From NCBI GenBank assembly GCA_031548835.1, contig JAVBQS010000190.1, positions 1-18,552 on the forward strand: 18,552 nucleotides of DNA, in the 5' to 3' direction. A model generated the notes under the pieces. That model did no database searches. It was not told the DNA's origin and worked only from the letters and a program-made list of their open reading frames with translations. Every line of letters starts with the position of its first letter. Positions within the stretch are counted from its first letter, which is position 1. Made by a program: the position numbers and the translations under genes. This stretch comes from WQTU01 sp031548835 (GTDB lineage: Bacteria > Spirochaetota > Spirochaetia > CADAEX01). This document shows, piece by piece, positions 1 to 8,011 of the stretch.

Positions 1-16
1 ATTCTTTTATTATATA

Positions 17-390
17 TCATCTTGCCGCACGATTAATAGTTCTGTTTTTACTTATCTTTTTATTCTGCCTATTGCTGGGAGAGATTTGGGGCAAAATTGA
101 TTTCCGTGATTTCATAATTGATTTATAAGCTAAAACAGTTACTTTTTCGGCGTTAGCCGCATCAGAATAGTCAATATATGGGATTACACCCTCTACAACT
201 AAAGAAATATATGATGCCGAATTGCTTAAAATATTATCTAAAACAAGATTCCATAATATATCATCAAATTTCATTACCATTACTTTTAAATCATTACCAT
301 CATCACTATACATAAGGAATATTATTTTCAACAAACATAATTGTATTTTGTCTTGGAAAAATCTTGAGGACCATCCACTAAAAATCCCAT
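17..390 (-). pseudogene. Possible decayed gene, unknown family
   Basis: No intact gene is recognised in the first 588 bases. On the minus strand a protein-like reading can be followed across three frames. An ATG at 390 begins MGFLVDGPQDFSKTKYNY and stops shortly after. A second frame then gives VENNIPYV before a stop, and a third frame continues with YSDDGNDLKVMVMKFDD down to a stop at 17-19. The pieces join end to end without gap, which suggests an old gene broken by two frameshifts. No Shine-Dalgarno sequence precedes the ATG and I recognise no domain. It could equally be chance coding in AT-rich DNA. The remaining bases 391-588 hold nothing I can support except the ribosome binding site of the next gene. 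Confidence 0.25.
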
Positions 391-574
391 TTATATATAA
401 ATTATTTGATTAATAATATTTTATCGATTAAATTTGTATTAAGCGCCATGATTTAATTATTAGAAAATTGTTATGCGTCAATACACTGAATATCCCTATA
501 AATAATTTTTCTGGCAATAATAAAATCTGGCAAAATATTTGAGAAATTTGAAAAAAGATCAAAGGCAAGGGCAC

Positions 575-581
575 TGAGGAG
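575..581 (+). promoter_or_regulatory. Ribosome binding site of the sulfatase gene
   Basis: TGAGGAG lies 7 bases before the ATG at 589 and fixes that start. It is one of the strongest Shine-Dalgarno sequences in the window. Confidence 0.7.
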
Positions 582-588
582 TTGAACT

Positions 589-2055
589 ATGGGAATTATT
601 AAAGAAAAACTAAAAAATTGCGGGCAAATAGCAGCAGCAGGAGTTGTTTTAGCTTCCAGAGTATTAGCCCCACTTCCGGTAAACGCCCAAAAATTGCAGG
701 CGGAAAGTACAAAGCCAAACATCATATTTATCTTAATGGATAATCTCGGGTATGGGGAACCAGGATGTTATGGAGGAGGGATTACCCGCGGCGCGCCAAC
801 ACCTAATATTGACAGATTGGCAACCCAAGGAATAAGGTTTACTAATTTCAATGTTGAATCACAATCTACACCCAGCCGGTCAGCAATTATGACTGGACGT
901 TTTTCTATCCGTTCAGGTACACATTCAGTTCCTATCGGGGAAGGAAAAGATGGCCTTACCCAGTGGGAAGTTACAATTGCAGAATTACTTTCAGATGCAG
1001 GTTATGCAACAGGACATTTCGGGAAATGGCATCTAGGAAGCAGTGAAGGAAGATTACCTACTAATCAGGGTTTTGATGAATGGTATGGTATTCCCCGTAC
1101 AACAGATGAATCATTTTGGCCTTCAAGCCAACTGGCTAAGTCCGAACACATTGCCATGACACATATCATGGAAGGCAGCAAGGGAGAAAAAAGCCGTGAG
1201 CTGGAAGTGTATGATTTTGAGCAGCGCCGGCAAATTGACCAGAAAATTACTGATAAGACAATTGATTTTATAAAACGTAATGTTCAGGCAGGTAAACCTT
1301 TTTATGCTTATGTCCCCTATACACAGGTACATTTTCCAACATTGCCGAATAGAAATTTTGAGGGGAAGAGCGGGAAAAGCGATTTCGCTGATGCAATGAT
1401 CGAAGCAGACACCCATGTTGGCGAGCTAATGAATATAGTTGATAAACTAGGTATTGCTGATAATACAATTTTTATTTTTACAAGTGATAATGGGCCCGAA
1501 GCATCTGCTCCATGGCAAGGATCATCCGGCCCATGGCGCGGCTATTATTTTACACATATGGAAGGTTCGCTGCGCGTACCATGCATTATCCGCTGGCCAG
1601 GGAAAATAACACCGGGCCGTGTGAGTAACGATATTATCCATGAAGTGGATACTTTTACAACATTGGCTTCAATTGCAGGCGCTAAAATTCCTACTGATCG
1701 TTATATCGACGGAGTTGACCAGACTAATTTTCTGCTGGGAAAATCTGAAATATCGGCACGTAAAGGTTTCCCAATATTTGTTGCAGACCGTTTGGAAGGT
1801 GTAAAATGGAAAGATTGGAAAATGGTTTTCTACGATGAACAACGTGATTGGTGGTCACCACCTGCCAAGTTGGGAACACCTAAATGTTTCAATCTGATTG
1901 TAGACCCTAAAGAGGAGTATCCTGGAATAGGAATACGCGAAACTTGGACTGCAATCCCGATGATGAAAATTGTGAGCGAGTTCGAGGAAACTTTAAATAA
2001 GTATCCGCCCATCCTTCTCGGAACGCCTGACCCATATGTGCCTCAATACAAATAG
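589..2055 (+). CDS. Exported arylsulfatase, serine-type maturation motif
   Basis: A 488-residue type I sulfatase that would hydrolyse sulfate esters, probably outside the cytoplasm. A basic start, a hydrophobic stretch around residues 12-29 and an Ala-Gln near 33-34 look like a signal peptide. The metal site begins with D51-N52 in MDNLGYGEPGCYGGG. D300-N301 in TSDNG provide the second half, and GKWHLG (145-150) and H248 are further active-site elements. The maturation motif is STPSR (S93 to R97), so the formylglycine would come from serine, which in known cases needs a radical-SAM anSME enzyme; none is in this window. The family around the RGAPTP and NFNVE signatures usually carries CTPSR. 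The gene is followed after 8 bases by an outer-membrane protein gene, as an apparent two-gene unit, and is richer in G+C than its surroundings, which suggests horizontal acquisition. The substrate cannot be deduced. Confidence 0.9.
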   Translation: MGIIKEKLKNCGQIAAAGVVLASRVLAPLPVNAQKLQAESTKPNIIFILMDNLGYGEPGCYGGGITRGAPTPNIDRLATQGIRFTNFNVESQSTPSRSAIMTGRFSIRSGTHSVPIGEGKDGLTQWEVTIAELLSDAGYATGHFGKWHLGSSEGRLPTNQGFDEWYGIPRTTDESFWPSSQLAKSEHIAMTHIMEGSKGEKSRELEVYDFEQRRQIDQKITDKTIDFIKRNVQAGKPFYAYVPYTQVHFPTLPNRNFEGKSGKSDFADAMIEADTHVGELMNIVDKLGIADNTIFIFTSDNGPEASAPWQGSSGPWRGYYFTHMEGSLRVPCIIRWPGKITPGRVSNDIIHEVDTFTTLASIAGAKIPTDRYIDGVDQTNFLLGKSEISARKGFPIFVADRLEGVKWKDWKMVFYDEQRDWWSPPAKLGTPKCFNLIVDPKEEYPGIGIRETWTAIPMMKIVSEFEETLNKYPPILLGTPDPYVPQYK

Positions 2056-2063
2056 GAAATCAT

Positions 2064-3005
2064 ATGAAAATATCCCTACTGCATATATTATTATTTTCTA
2101 TATTATTGCTATTGATCGATTTTAACTGCTATGGGCAATTAAAAGGCAGCCACCTTCTTGGCGATTACGGCCTTGAGGCTGCTACACAAGCTCCACCATC
2201 TATTGCTATTGTATTGCCTGTTTATTGGTATGACGCTAATAAAGTGATGGATAATAGCGGAAAGGCACTTGATCCCAGCCCGGACACCAGCATATTCCTG
2301 TTGGGGTTAGGAGGCAATCTTGTGACAAAATTTAAGATTCTTGGAGCAAATTACGGAGCATCATTACTATTATGTATGACTAGCAGCAAACTTGAAGGTA
2401 ATCAAATTGATTCAGAAAGTTCATTTGCCTTCAGCGACAGTTATATCCAGCCCTTGCAGCTTGGATGGCATCTGAAACAGGCTGATTTTACATTTGGTTA
2501 TGGACTTTATATACCAACCGGCACTTATGAAAACGGAGGAGATAATAATTCAGGAGAAGGTATGTGGACCCATGAATTCTCGGCAGGCACAACACTCTAT
2601 TTTGATAAAGAAAAATCATTTAATTTCTCTGTTCTTGTTTTTTACGAGCTGCACAGTAAAAAAAAAGATAGTGATACAAGGGTTGGGCAAATCATGACTT
2701 TGGAGGGAGGAGTAGGCAAAACTTTTTATCCAAAAGTAACCAAAGAACATCTTTCAATGCCAGTAAGTATAGGGGCGGTATATTATGCTCAATTTAAGCT
2801 GACTGATGACAGCATCGATATTAATGATAATGTCTTTTCAGGCAGCCGCGACCACATTTATGCGCTTGGCGCAGAAGTAAATGTTCTATATCCCCAGACC
2901 AACACAGCGCTGAGTTTCCGCTGGCTGGGAGAATTGGGAGCAAGTAATCGTTCGCAGGGAAACACGTTCTTAATCACTGTAAGTCAATTTTTGAAAATGT
3001 TTTGA
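2064..3005 (+). CDS. Outer-membrane protein, phenol meta-pathway (SphA-like) family
   Basis: A 313-residue protein with a long hydrophobic leader (about residues 3-20) ending near CYGQ, so it is exported. The body is made of alternating polar and hydrophobic strands and ends in phenylalanine (QFLKMF), the usual outer-membrane beta-barrel signature. The block around GYGLYIPTGTYENGG, the GMWTHEFSAGTTLYFD segment and the YELH/DTRVGQ region match what I know of the Phenol_MetA_deg family (COG4313). That family is named from catabolic operons and its members are thought to be outer-membrane transport proteins; the true substrate is unknown. AGGAAA precedes the ATG closely and the gene starts 8 bases after the sulfatase stop, so both are probably made from one transcript. 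A role in passing the sulfatase substrate or product across the outer membrane is inference. Confidence 0.75.
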   Translation: MKISLLHILLFSILLLLIDFNCYGQLKGSHLLGDYGLEAATQAPPSIAIVLPVYWYDANKVMDNSGKALDPSPDTSIFLLGLGGNLVTKFKILGANYGASLLLCMTSSKLEGNQIDSESSFAFSDSYIQPLQLGWHLKQADFTFGYGLYIPTGTYENGGDNNSGEGMWTHEFSAGTTLYFDKEKSFNFSVLVFYELHSKKKDSDTRVGQIMTLEGGVGKTFYPKVTKEHLSMPVSIGAVYYAQFKLTDDSIDINDNVFSGSRDHIYALGAEVNVLYPQTNTALSFRWLGELGASNRSQGNTFLITVSQFLKMF

Positions 3006-3095
3006 CTGCCCACAGGCAAATTTCAGGTGTTCTATTTTTTATATTAAGGTTTTGAATATTTATAATTTTCTGAAATATGGATGATTTTATATATA

Positions 3096-3111
3096 GAGCC
3101 TTTTTCAAAAT
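3096..3111. repeat. Left terminal inverted repeat of the IS
   Basis: GAGCCTTTTTCAAAAT, identical over 16 of 16 bases to the reverse complement of the right end. The transposase reading frame ends inside it (TGA at 3105-3107 on the minus strand). Confidence 0.85.
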
Positions 3112-4217
3112 GGCCTGAATTGGGAGGGAAAGTACTGAAGACATTTTAATGTAGCCAAAAAAATGACTCCAATCATTAAGAAAATGATACTTTATCAAAT
3201 CCCTTTACATACATTATTTTGGAAGAAGATGATCTTTTAAGTGCGAATATGAATGCTCAACCATTGTGCGTATTTTGTAGCGTTCTTGTTTTGCCGGATC
3301 CAAGGGTGCCTGTTGCTTACCATTATGCACATTGGGATCAATAATAGGGACATGGTGACGACGCAGGATAAGCCTATAGATCGGCTGTGCATCGTAAGCT
3401 GAATCCATAATCGAATAAAAATGATGTAGCCTTTTATCACTCATTTTTTCCAGCAGAATGGCGGCCTGACTGTCATGCCATTAGCGCCTGTTATGATTGC
3501 GCTGATGGGAAAACCAATGCTGCTGACATCAAGATGCAGCTTATAACCCTTACTATATTCCATTTTGCCTTGGCTGTTTTTTTTACAGGCCCACGAACAT
3601 CTTTGGTTCAATGTTTTGATAATATCTTCGGGTCCATACTCAATTGTTTTTCAAGATTTGTTGGTTCTTCTCTCGTTTTTTGAGCGTTTTTAGAGGGCCT
3701 GCCGCGTTTTTTAACCACTTTTAAAGCCTTTCCCCCTTCGTTAAGCAGGGCTTTCTCCCTTGCTTCTATAATACTTGAATCCCGGCAAAGATGTATCACC
3801 AGAAGATTTCCATACGATTTCTTCAGCAGCTTTTCAAGAATCCAGTCCATAAGATGTGCCTGTGACAGATCATTGAGCCTTCGTGAAAAGGTAGCGTTGC
3901 TTGGCACTGTTTTAAATCCGCAGAGCTGTCTTAAGTTAGGATCTGGGTGGAGCCTTTTTATAAGCTCCGTCATACTGGCAATTTTATAATAATTCTGAGC
4001 TAAGAATGTTCTGAAAAAGGCCTGATACTCATATGATCTTCGGCCAATCCCTTTATAGCTATGTCTTACGGCAATGATCTCTTCTATCACTTGCAAAATC
4101 TCCATAAAGGAAAAATCCTTTCCGCTCAGATGCTCTTCAAAATACTGCTGCAGTTCATGGAAACCTTTAAACAAGTATTATTTACCGTCGACGATTTCAG
4201 TTATACTTTTCATACAT
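3105..4217 (-). pseudogene. Broken DDE transposase (DUF772/DDE_Tnp_1 type)
   Basis: Following the minus strand through frame changes gives a nearly complete transposase. It starts MYEKYN at an ATG at 4217 behind AAGGAG, breaks near 4200, and meets a TAA at 4178-4180. The long N-terminal part (FKGFHELQQYFEEHLSGKDF to LEKQL) is intact down to about 3645. There the frame shifts to EYGPEDIIKTLNQRCSW and on to KLHLDVSSIGFPISAIITGAN. It shifts again near 3477 to HDSQAAILLEKMSDKRLHH, loses a base in an A-run near 3220, then reads IMYVKGFDKVSF. After one more break near 3180 it ends LMIGVIFLATLKCLQYFPSQ. Likely catalytic residues are the Asp in LCRDSSIIEA, the Asp in MDSAYDA and the Glu in TMVEHSYSHLKD. 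The family is IS5/IS1182-like; I cannot fix the group. With five or more lesions it is long dead. Confidence 0.85.
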
Positions 4218-4290
4218 GGACGCTCCTTGATAGGTTTTGTGCTAATTATCTATCTTAGTGAGTTATCCCTGTTTTTGCTACATTATTTTA

Positions 4291-4306
4291 ATTTTGAAAA
4301 AGGCTC
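4291..4306. repeat. Right terminal inverted repeat of the IS
   Basis: ATTTTGAAAAAGGCTC, the exact reverse complement of 3096-3111. It lies about 75 bases upstream of the transposase start and 58 bases before the following ABC transporter gene. Confidence 0.85.
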
Positions 4307-4364
4307 CTATTATTAAATAAGATTATTTACATTTATAATAATTTAATAATAAACTTTCTTTAGT

Positions 4365-5096
4365 ATGCTTGATATAAAAAATATTGCAGCAGAATATAAT
4401 GGAAAAATAATTTTCCAGAACCTGGATTTTAACCTGCAGCAAGGTAAAACAGCAGTTGTCCTTGGCCCCAATGGATGCGGAAAAACAACACTACTCTCTA
4501 TTATTGCATCTCAAAAAAAGCCGTATAAAGGAACAGTAAATTTAGGAGGAGTTCCAATAAAAAAGGGAGACACAAGAATTGGATTTATTCTCCAGAGTTA
4601 TGGAATTTTCCCCTGGTTTAATATTGAAAAAAATATCTCTCTCCCAATGCAAATAAGGGAAATGGAAAAAGAAAAAATTGCTGAAAGAGCAAAATGGGCT
4701 ATGAACAGGTTTAATTTAACAGAATATAAAAATTGTTATCCTGCTTTTATTTCAGGAGGGGAAAAACAAAAACTTGCACTTGCAAGAACAATGGTTATGA
4801 ACCCTGAACTTTTATTAATGGATGAGCCTTTTTCTGCAATAGATGCTTTTACCAGGGAAGAGCTACAGCTATTTTTAAAAGACCTGCTTCTGGAAAATAA
4901 AATAACAGCTTTAATTGTAACCCATAGCATAGAAGAAGCAGTTTTTCTGGCTGATAAAATATATATCATGAATTCAAAACCATCTGTCGGGTTTGCAGGA
5001 GAATTCAATATAGACAGAAGCTTTAAAGATAAAAAAGATTCTCTCTTTTTTTCACAGGTAAATGATGTGAAAATTTTTATGGAAAAAATATTATGA
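4365..5096 (+). CDS. ABC importer ATPase, NitT/TauT (SsuB/ThiZ-like) type
   Basis: A 243-residue nucleotide-binding subunit that would power import from the cytoplasmic face of the inner membrane. All motifs are present: Walker A GPNGCGKT (34-41), Q-loop glutamine 77 in LQSYG, signature ISGGEKQ (129-135), Walker B LLLMDEP (149-155) and the H-loop histidine 187 in VTHS. The short length and the IFPWFNIEKNI segment after the Q-loop fit the nitrate/sulfonate/taurine/thiamine-precursor importer family. The start has no clear Shine-Dalgarno sequence, but residue 1 gives a complete N-terminus. Its stop overlaps the permease start by ATGA. No substrate-binding protein gene adjoins it; the one at 9077-10024 is a candidate partner. 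The IS end lies only 58 bases upstream, so its promoter may have been altered by that insertion (inference). Confidence 0.92.
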   Translation: MLDIKNIAAEYNGKIIFQNLDFNLQQGKTAVVLGPNGCGKTTLLSIIASQKKPYKGTVNLGGVPIKKGDTRIGFILQSYGIFPWFNIEKNISLPMQIREMEKEKIAERAKWAMNRFNLTEYKNCYPAFISGGEKQKLALARTMVMNPELLLMDEPFSAIDAFTREELQLFLKDLLLENKITALIVTHSIEEAVFLADKIYIMNSKPSVGFAGEFNIDRSFKDKKDSLFFSQVNDVKIFMEKIL

Positions 5097-5839
5097 TAAA
5101 TAGACAGTATAAAATAATATGGAAAACTGCAGCACTAGTTTCCCTGATTTTTATATGGAAAATAATATCAATAACAAAAGAAGGCAGTTTTCTGCCTTCT
5201 CCTGAAAAAACAATTTCAAGAGCAATTGTAATATTTCCTTCTATATTATCACTTCATATAACTGTAAGTTTTATACGCATAGCTATTGCATTATTGTTTG
5301 CAGTTATATTTGCATATCCTGCCGGAGTTGCCGCAGCATTATACAAAAGAGCAGATTTAATAATTTCTCCAATATCATATATTCTTTATCCAATACCAAA
5401 AATAGCGCTGCTGCCTCTTTTCTTACTTTTTTTCGGAATAGGAGAAATATCAAAGATAGTTATTGTTTTTTCAGTTATTTTTTTTCAGATATTAATATCA
5501 GTAAGAGATAGTGTAAAAAGAATTGAAACTGAATATTTTATTTCAATTTCTATAATGGGAGGCAAAATAAATCATATAATTAAATATGTTATATGGCCTC
5601 ACACATTGCCAGGCATGCTCTCAGCTCTAAGAATATCTGCAGCAACATCATTAAGCGTTCTTTTTTTTGCAGAAACTTTTGGAACAAAAAAAGGTCTTGG
5701 CTTTTTTATAATGGATTCCTGGATGAGAATAGCCTATGATGATATGATGGCAGGAATTCTATCAATATCTTTACTGGGAATTATTTTATTTACACTTCTT
5801 GATATTGCAGAAAAAAAGATATGCAGCTGGAAAAAATAA
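5093..5839 (+). CDS. ABC importer permease, NitT/TauT (SsuC-like) type
   Basis: A 248-residue inner-membrane subunit with about six hydrophobic segments, beginning near residues 11-25 and ending near 220-238. The cytoplasmic coupling loop characteristic of binding-protein-dependent permeases is around residues 151-176 (SISIMGGKINHIIKYVIWPH followed by TLPGML). The LPSPEKT element near residue 35 and GTKKGLGFFIMDSW near 197-210 are typical of SsuC/TauC/NitT-type permeases. Its ATG overlaps the stop of the ATPase gene (ATGA at 5093-5096), showing translational coupling. Substrate specificity cannot be read from this subunit; in this family it lies with the binding protein. Confidence 0.9.
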   Translation: MINRQYKIIWKTAALVSLIFIWKIISITKEGSFLPSPEKTISRAIVIFPSILSLHITVSFIRIAIALLFAVIFAYPAGVAAALYKRADLIISPISYILYPIPKIALLPLFLLFFGIGEISKIVIVFSVIFFQILISVRDSVKRIETEYFISISIMGGKINHIIKYVIWPHTLPGMLSALRISAATSLSVLFFAETFGTKKGLGFFIMDSWMRIAYDDMMAGILSISLLGIILFTLLDIAEKKICSWKK

Positions 5840-5841
5840 CT

Positions 5842-5863
5842 CTGGCATGGCTTACCATGCCAG
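5842..5863. terminator. Hairpin between convergent genes
   Basis: CTGGCATGG, loop CTTA, CCATGCCAG: a perfect 9-bp stem just after the permease stop and 47 bases before the end of the opposing MFS gene. No clear T-run follows on either strand, so it may stop transcription in both directions or act only as an mRNA-stabilising end structure. Confidence 0.55.
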
Positions 5864-5909
5864 GATAATAATCCAGCGCTTATTTTATAAATAAATTTAA
5901 GCAGAAATA

Positions 5910-7091
5910 TTATTTTTTATATTTTACAGATAAAATTATAAATACTCCAATACATGTCAAAAATGCAAGAATGCTTCCCAAAAGAAAAGGCGCATAAGGC
6001 CCTATAGAATCCCACAAGATTCCTGCAATAATAGATGCCGGCAATAATCCCATTCCCACTATTGCTGCATGAAGCCCCAATGCGCTTGCTTTTTGAGAAG
6101 CAGGAGAAATTTGAGCAATCAAAGCTCTTTCAACACCTGCTGTCAAAGCTATATAAATACCATAGACAGCAAACAATATCCAAAAAATTGTTCTGCTGCC
6201 GGAAAAAGCAATTCCTAAATATACAATGCCATATAAAAAATAACCTGCACACAAACTATTTTTTCTGCCTATTCTATCTGAAAGACGTCCTGCAGGAAAT
6301 GATAATATTGATGCAACAATAGTATATACAAAATAAAGCAAAATAGCCTCTCTCGGAGAAAATTCTGCGTTATATGCTCTTAATAATATAAATGCATTGG
6401 AAGAATTTCCAAGTGTAAAAATAAAAACAAATATTAAAAAAAGCCTCAGTTGTTTATCAAGATTGCGCCACCTGAAAGATAGCGCTTTCTTATCAATTTC
6501 TTTTTTTGCATCTTTTACACCTATTATAAAAAGCGGCCCTATTAAGGCAGGTATTAAAGAAAAAATAAAAATATTGCGGTATCCATTTTCTTTTGCAGCC
6601 ATAAAAAAGTAAGCAAGCAAAATACCTGCTGCAGAACCAAGCATATCCATAGCTTTATGAAGACCATAAGCCCTGCCAAGTTTATTTTTTTCCGCAGATT
6701 CTGCAATTAAAGCATCCCTGGGAGCAGTGCGCACTCCTTTTCCAAATCTGTCAATAATTCTGGCAAACAATACACCTACCCAGGTAACTGAGAATAATAT
6801 TATTATCTTATTAAATATTGAAGCTGAATAACCCAGGAAAGCAAGCTGTTTTTTATTACCATATCTATCTGCAATTATACCGGAAAATAATTTTAATATG
6901 CTTGAAAGGCTTTCTGCAATTCCTTCAATAATGCCGATAATCGCAGGAGTGGCTCCTATAACTGATGATAGATACAAAGGCAATATAGGATATACCATTT
7001 CTGTGCTAATATCTGTAAAAAAACTTACAAGTCCTAATAAAACTATATTTGAAAAAATAAACTTTTTTTTTGCGCCTTGTTGATTTACCAT
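5910..7091 (-). CDS. Major facilitator superfamily transporter
   Basis: A 393-residue polytopic inner-membrane protein with about 12 predicted hydrophobic helices and a basic cytoplasmic N-terminus (MVNQQGAKKK). The first half carries SFFTDISTEMVYPILPLYL in helix 1, the loop 2-3 motif GIIADRYGNKK (an MFS motif A variant) and RFGKGVRTAPRDALIAES. The second half repeats the motif A pattern as GRLSDRIGRKNS. This signature set is that of a widespread, poorly characterised group of MFS proteins usually annotated as drug or metabolite exporters. The start at 7091 follows an AGAGG-like site. Between it and the upstream lipoprotein gene lie 188 bases with hairpins, so it may be transcribed separately. 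The substrate is unknown. Confidence 0.88.
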   Translation of the reverse strand: MVNQQGAKKKFIFSNIVLLGLVSFFTDISTEMVYPILPLYLSSVIGATPAIIGIIEGIAESLSSILKLFSGIIADRYGNKKQLAFLGYSASIFNKIIILFSVTWVGVLFARIIDRFGKGVRTAPRDALIAESAEKNKLGRAYGLHKAMDMLGSAAGILLAYFFMAAKENGYRNIFIFSLIPALIGPLFIIGVKDAKKEIDKKALSFRWRNLDKQLRLFLIFVFIFTLGNSSNAFILLRAYNAEFSPREAILLYFVYTIVASILSFPAGRLSDRIGRKNSLCAGYFLYGIVYLGIAFSGSRTIFWILFAVYGIYIALTAGVERALIAQISPASQKASALGLHAAIVGMGLLPASIIAGILWDSIGPYAPFLLGSILAFLTCIGVFIILSVKYKK

Positions 7092-7167
7092 ATGCCTCTT
7101 GAAACAAAAATATGCTGGAAAAACTCAGCTATTATATTTAAAAAACATCTTAGAGCAAAAATCTTTT

Positions 7168-7188
7168 CTGTTTTAAAAGATAAAACAG
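7168..7188 (-). terminator. Hairpin between SIMPL lipoprotein and MFS genes
   Basis: CTGTTTTA and TAAAACAG form a perfect 8-bp stem around 5 bases. On the minus strand it is followed by AAAAGATTTTT, so it can serve as a terminator about 90 bases after the lipoprotein stop. It also overlaps a second possible stem (7161-7167 with 7175-7181), so the two are mutually exclusive. High A+T makes chance stems likely. Confidence 0.35.
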
Positions 7189-7212
7189 GCATTATCTCAA
7201 GCGCAGAAATTC

Positions 7213-7235
7213 CTTTATCTTTATCTTTATCTTTA
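7213..7235. repeat. Short tandem repeat (CTTTAT)3
   Basis: Three copies of CTTTAT plus CTTTA lie in the non-coding gap between the MFS and SIMPL genes. As a hexamer it would keep reading frame if translated, but no gene is supported here. Confidence 0.7.
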
Positions 7236-7279
7236 ATAAAATTATTTGGAAATATTTTTTTTTGCAGATAATATTTGCA

Positions 7280-8011
7280 TTATTTAATAAGGAAAACTAC
7301 ACTAACCTGGCTTGTAATTTCCAGCTCTCCGGTAGGCAAGTTAGCAGCAGAAGAATTTGAAAGATAGTCAAAAGAAGCTTTATTCTGCGCAATAGGAGAA
7401 TAAAAGTTGTTACTTTCAAATTCTGATATGCTAAGCGCTTTTACAACCTTAACTCCTGAAAGAGAAGCATACTGGTTTGCCTTATCCACTGCTTTTTGAT
7501 ATGCAAGCTCTCGTGACTGTGAAAATAATTCACTCTTATCTTTAATGCCAAAATTAATCTGCTGTAAAATAACTTTATCCACCGATGTTATCTCATCAAG
7601 AAGTCTTGGCAATTTTTCTTTATTAGTATTAATCTCATTGATTTTTACAATTACAGATTGTTCAGCTCTTTGTCCTACAAGAGTTTGACGGTTATTACTG
7701 TATTGATATTCAGGCCTAAAACTTAAAGAGGTGGTTCGTATATCTTTATCTTCTATACCTGCTTTTTTAAATATTTCAAAAAGCCTGGCAGCCATTTTAT
7801 TTACTTCTTCCTGTGCCTGGCGTGTTGCAGGCGCAACATAAGTTAGGGAAATAGTCATCTCTGCCAGGTCAGGCTCAGCCATAACTGTGCCTATGCCAAT
7901 TACAGAGACTGTACTCTGGCTATTTTTATTATTACATCCTGATAAAATAATAAAAATTAATAATAAAATTATAGTTTTAAAAAAATGTTTTTCAATAAAT
8001 TTTGTTTTCAT
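7280..8011 (-). CDS. SIMPL-domain (DUF541) lipoprotein
   Basis: A 243-residue protein with a lipoprotein signal: a basic start, a hydrophobic run (about residues 13-23) and the lipobox LSGC with lipidated cysteine 26. The rest is one SIMPL domain: VIGIGTVMAEPDLAEMTISL opens it, followed by the helix with AQEEVNKMAARLFE, the GIEDKDIRTTSLSFRPEY strand pair, the KLPRLLDEI helix and the AYQKAVDKANQYASLSGVKV segment. Members of this family are periplasmic or outer-membrane-facing proteins of ill-defined function, with E. coli YggE (oxidative stress) as the best-known relative. ATG at 8011 gives the complete signal. The 99 bases upstream contain no gene and no promoter I can assign with confidence. 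Confidence 0.88.
   Translation of the reverse strand: MKTKFIEKHFFKTIILLLIFIILSGCNNKNSQSTVSVIGIGTVMAEPDLAEMTISLTYVAPATRQAQEEVNKMAARLFEIFKKAGIEDKDIRTTSLSFRPEYQYSNNRQTLVGQRAEQSVIVKINEINTNKEKLPRLLDEITSVDKVILQQINFGIKDKSELFSQSRELAYQKAVDKANQYASLSGVKVVKALSISEFESNNFYSPIAQNKASFDYLSNSSAANLPTGELEITSQVSVVFLIK

Larger units (their letters stand above)
3096..4306 (-). mobile_element. Degenerate insertion sequence with perfect 16-bp ends
   Basis: The element is bounded by GAGCCTTTTTCAAAAT at 3096-3111 and its exact reverse complement at 4291-4306. A single transposase gene on the minus strand fills the interior and its stop codon lies inside the left repeat. The length, about 1.2 kb, suits a simple one-gene IS. 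No convincing target-site duplication is visible: the flanks are TATATA on the left and CTATTA on the right, with at best a TAT shared if one more base belongs to the element. The transposase is broken at several points, so the copy cannot be active alone. Bases 3006-3095, between the previous gene and the IS, show no gene or clear signal. Confidence 0.85.

Noticed and set aside
3006..3030. TGCC-CACA-GGCA followed by T-rich DNA as a terminator of the sulfatase cassette
   Set aside because: The stem is only four base pairs; too weak to claim.
7092..7271. A plus-strand frame of about 59 residues from ATG 7092 in the gap between the MFS and SIMPL genes
   Set aside because: No Shine-Dalgarno, it contains the CTTTAT tandem repeat translated as LSLSLS, resembles nothing I know, and covers the likely leader of the MFS gene.
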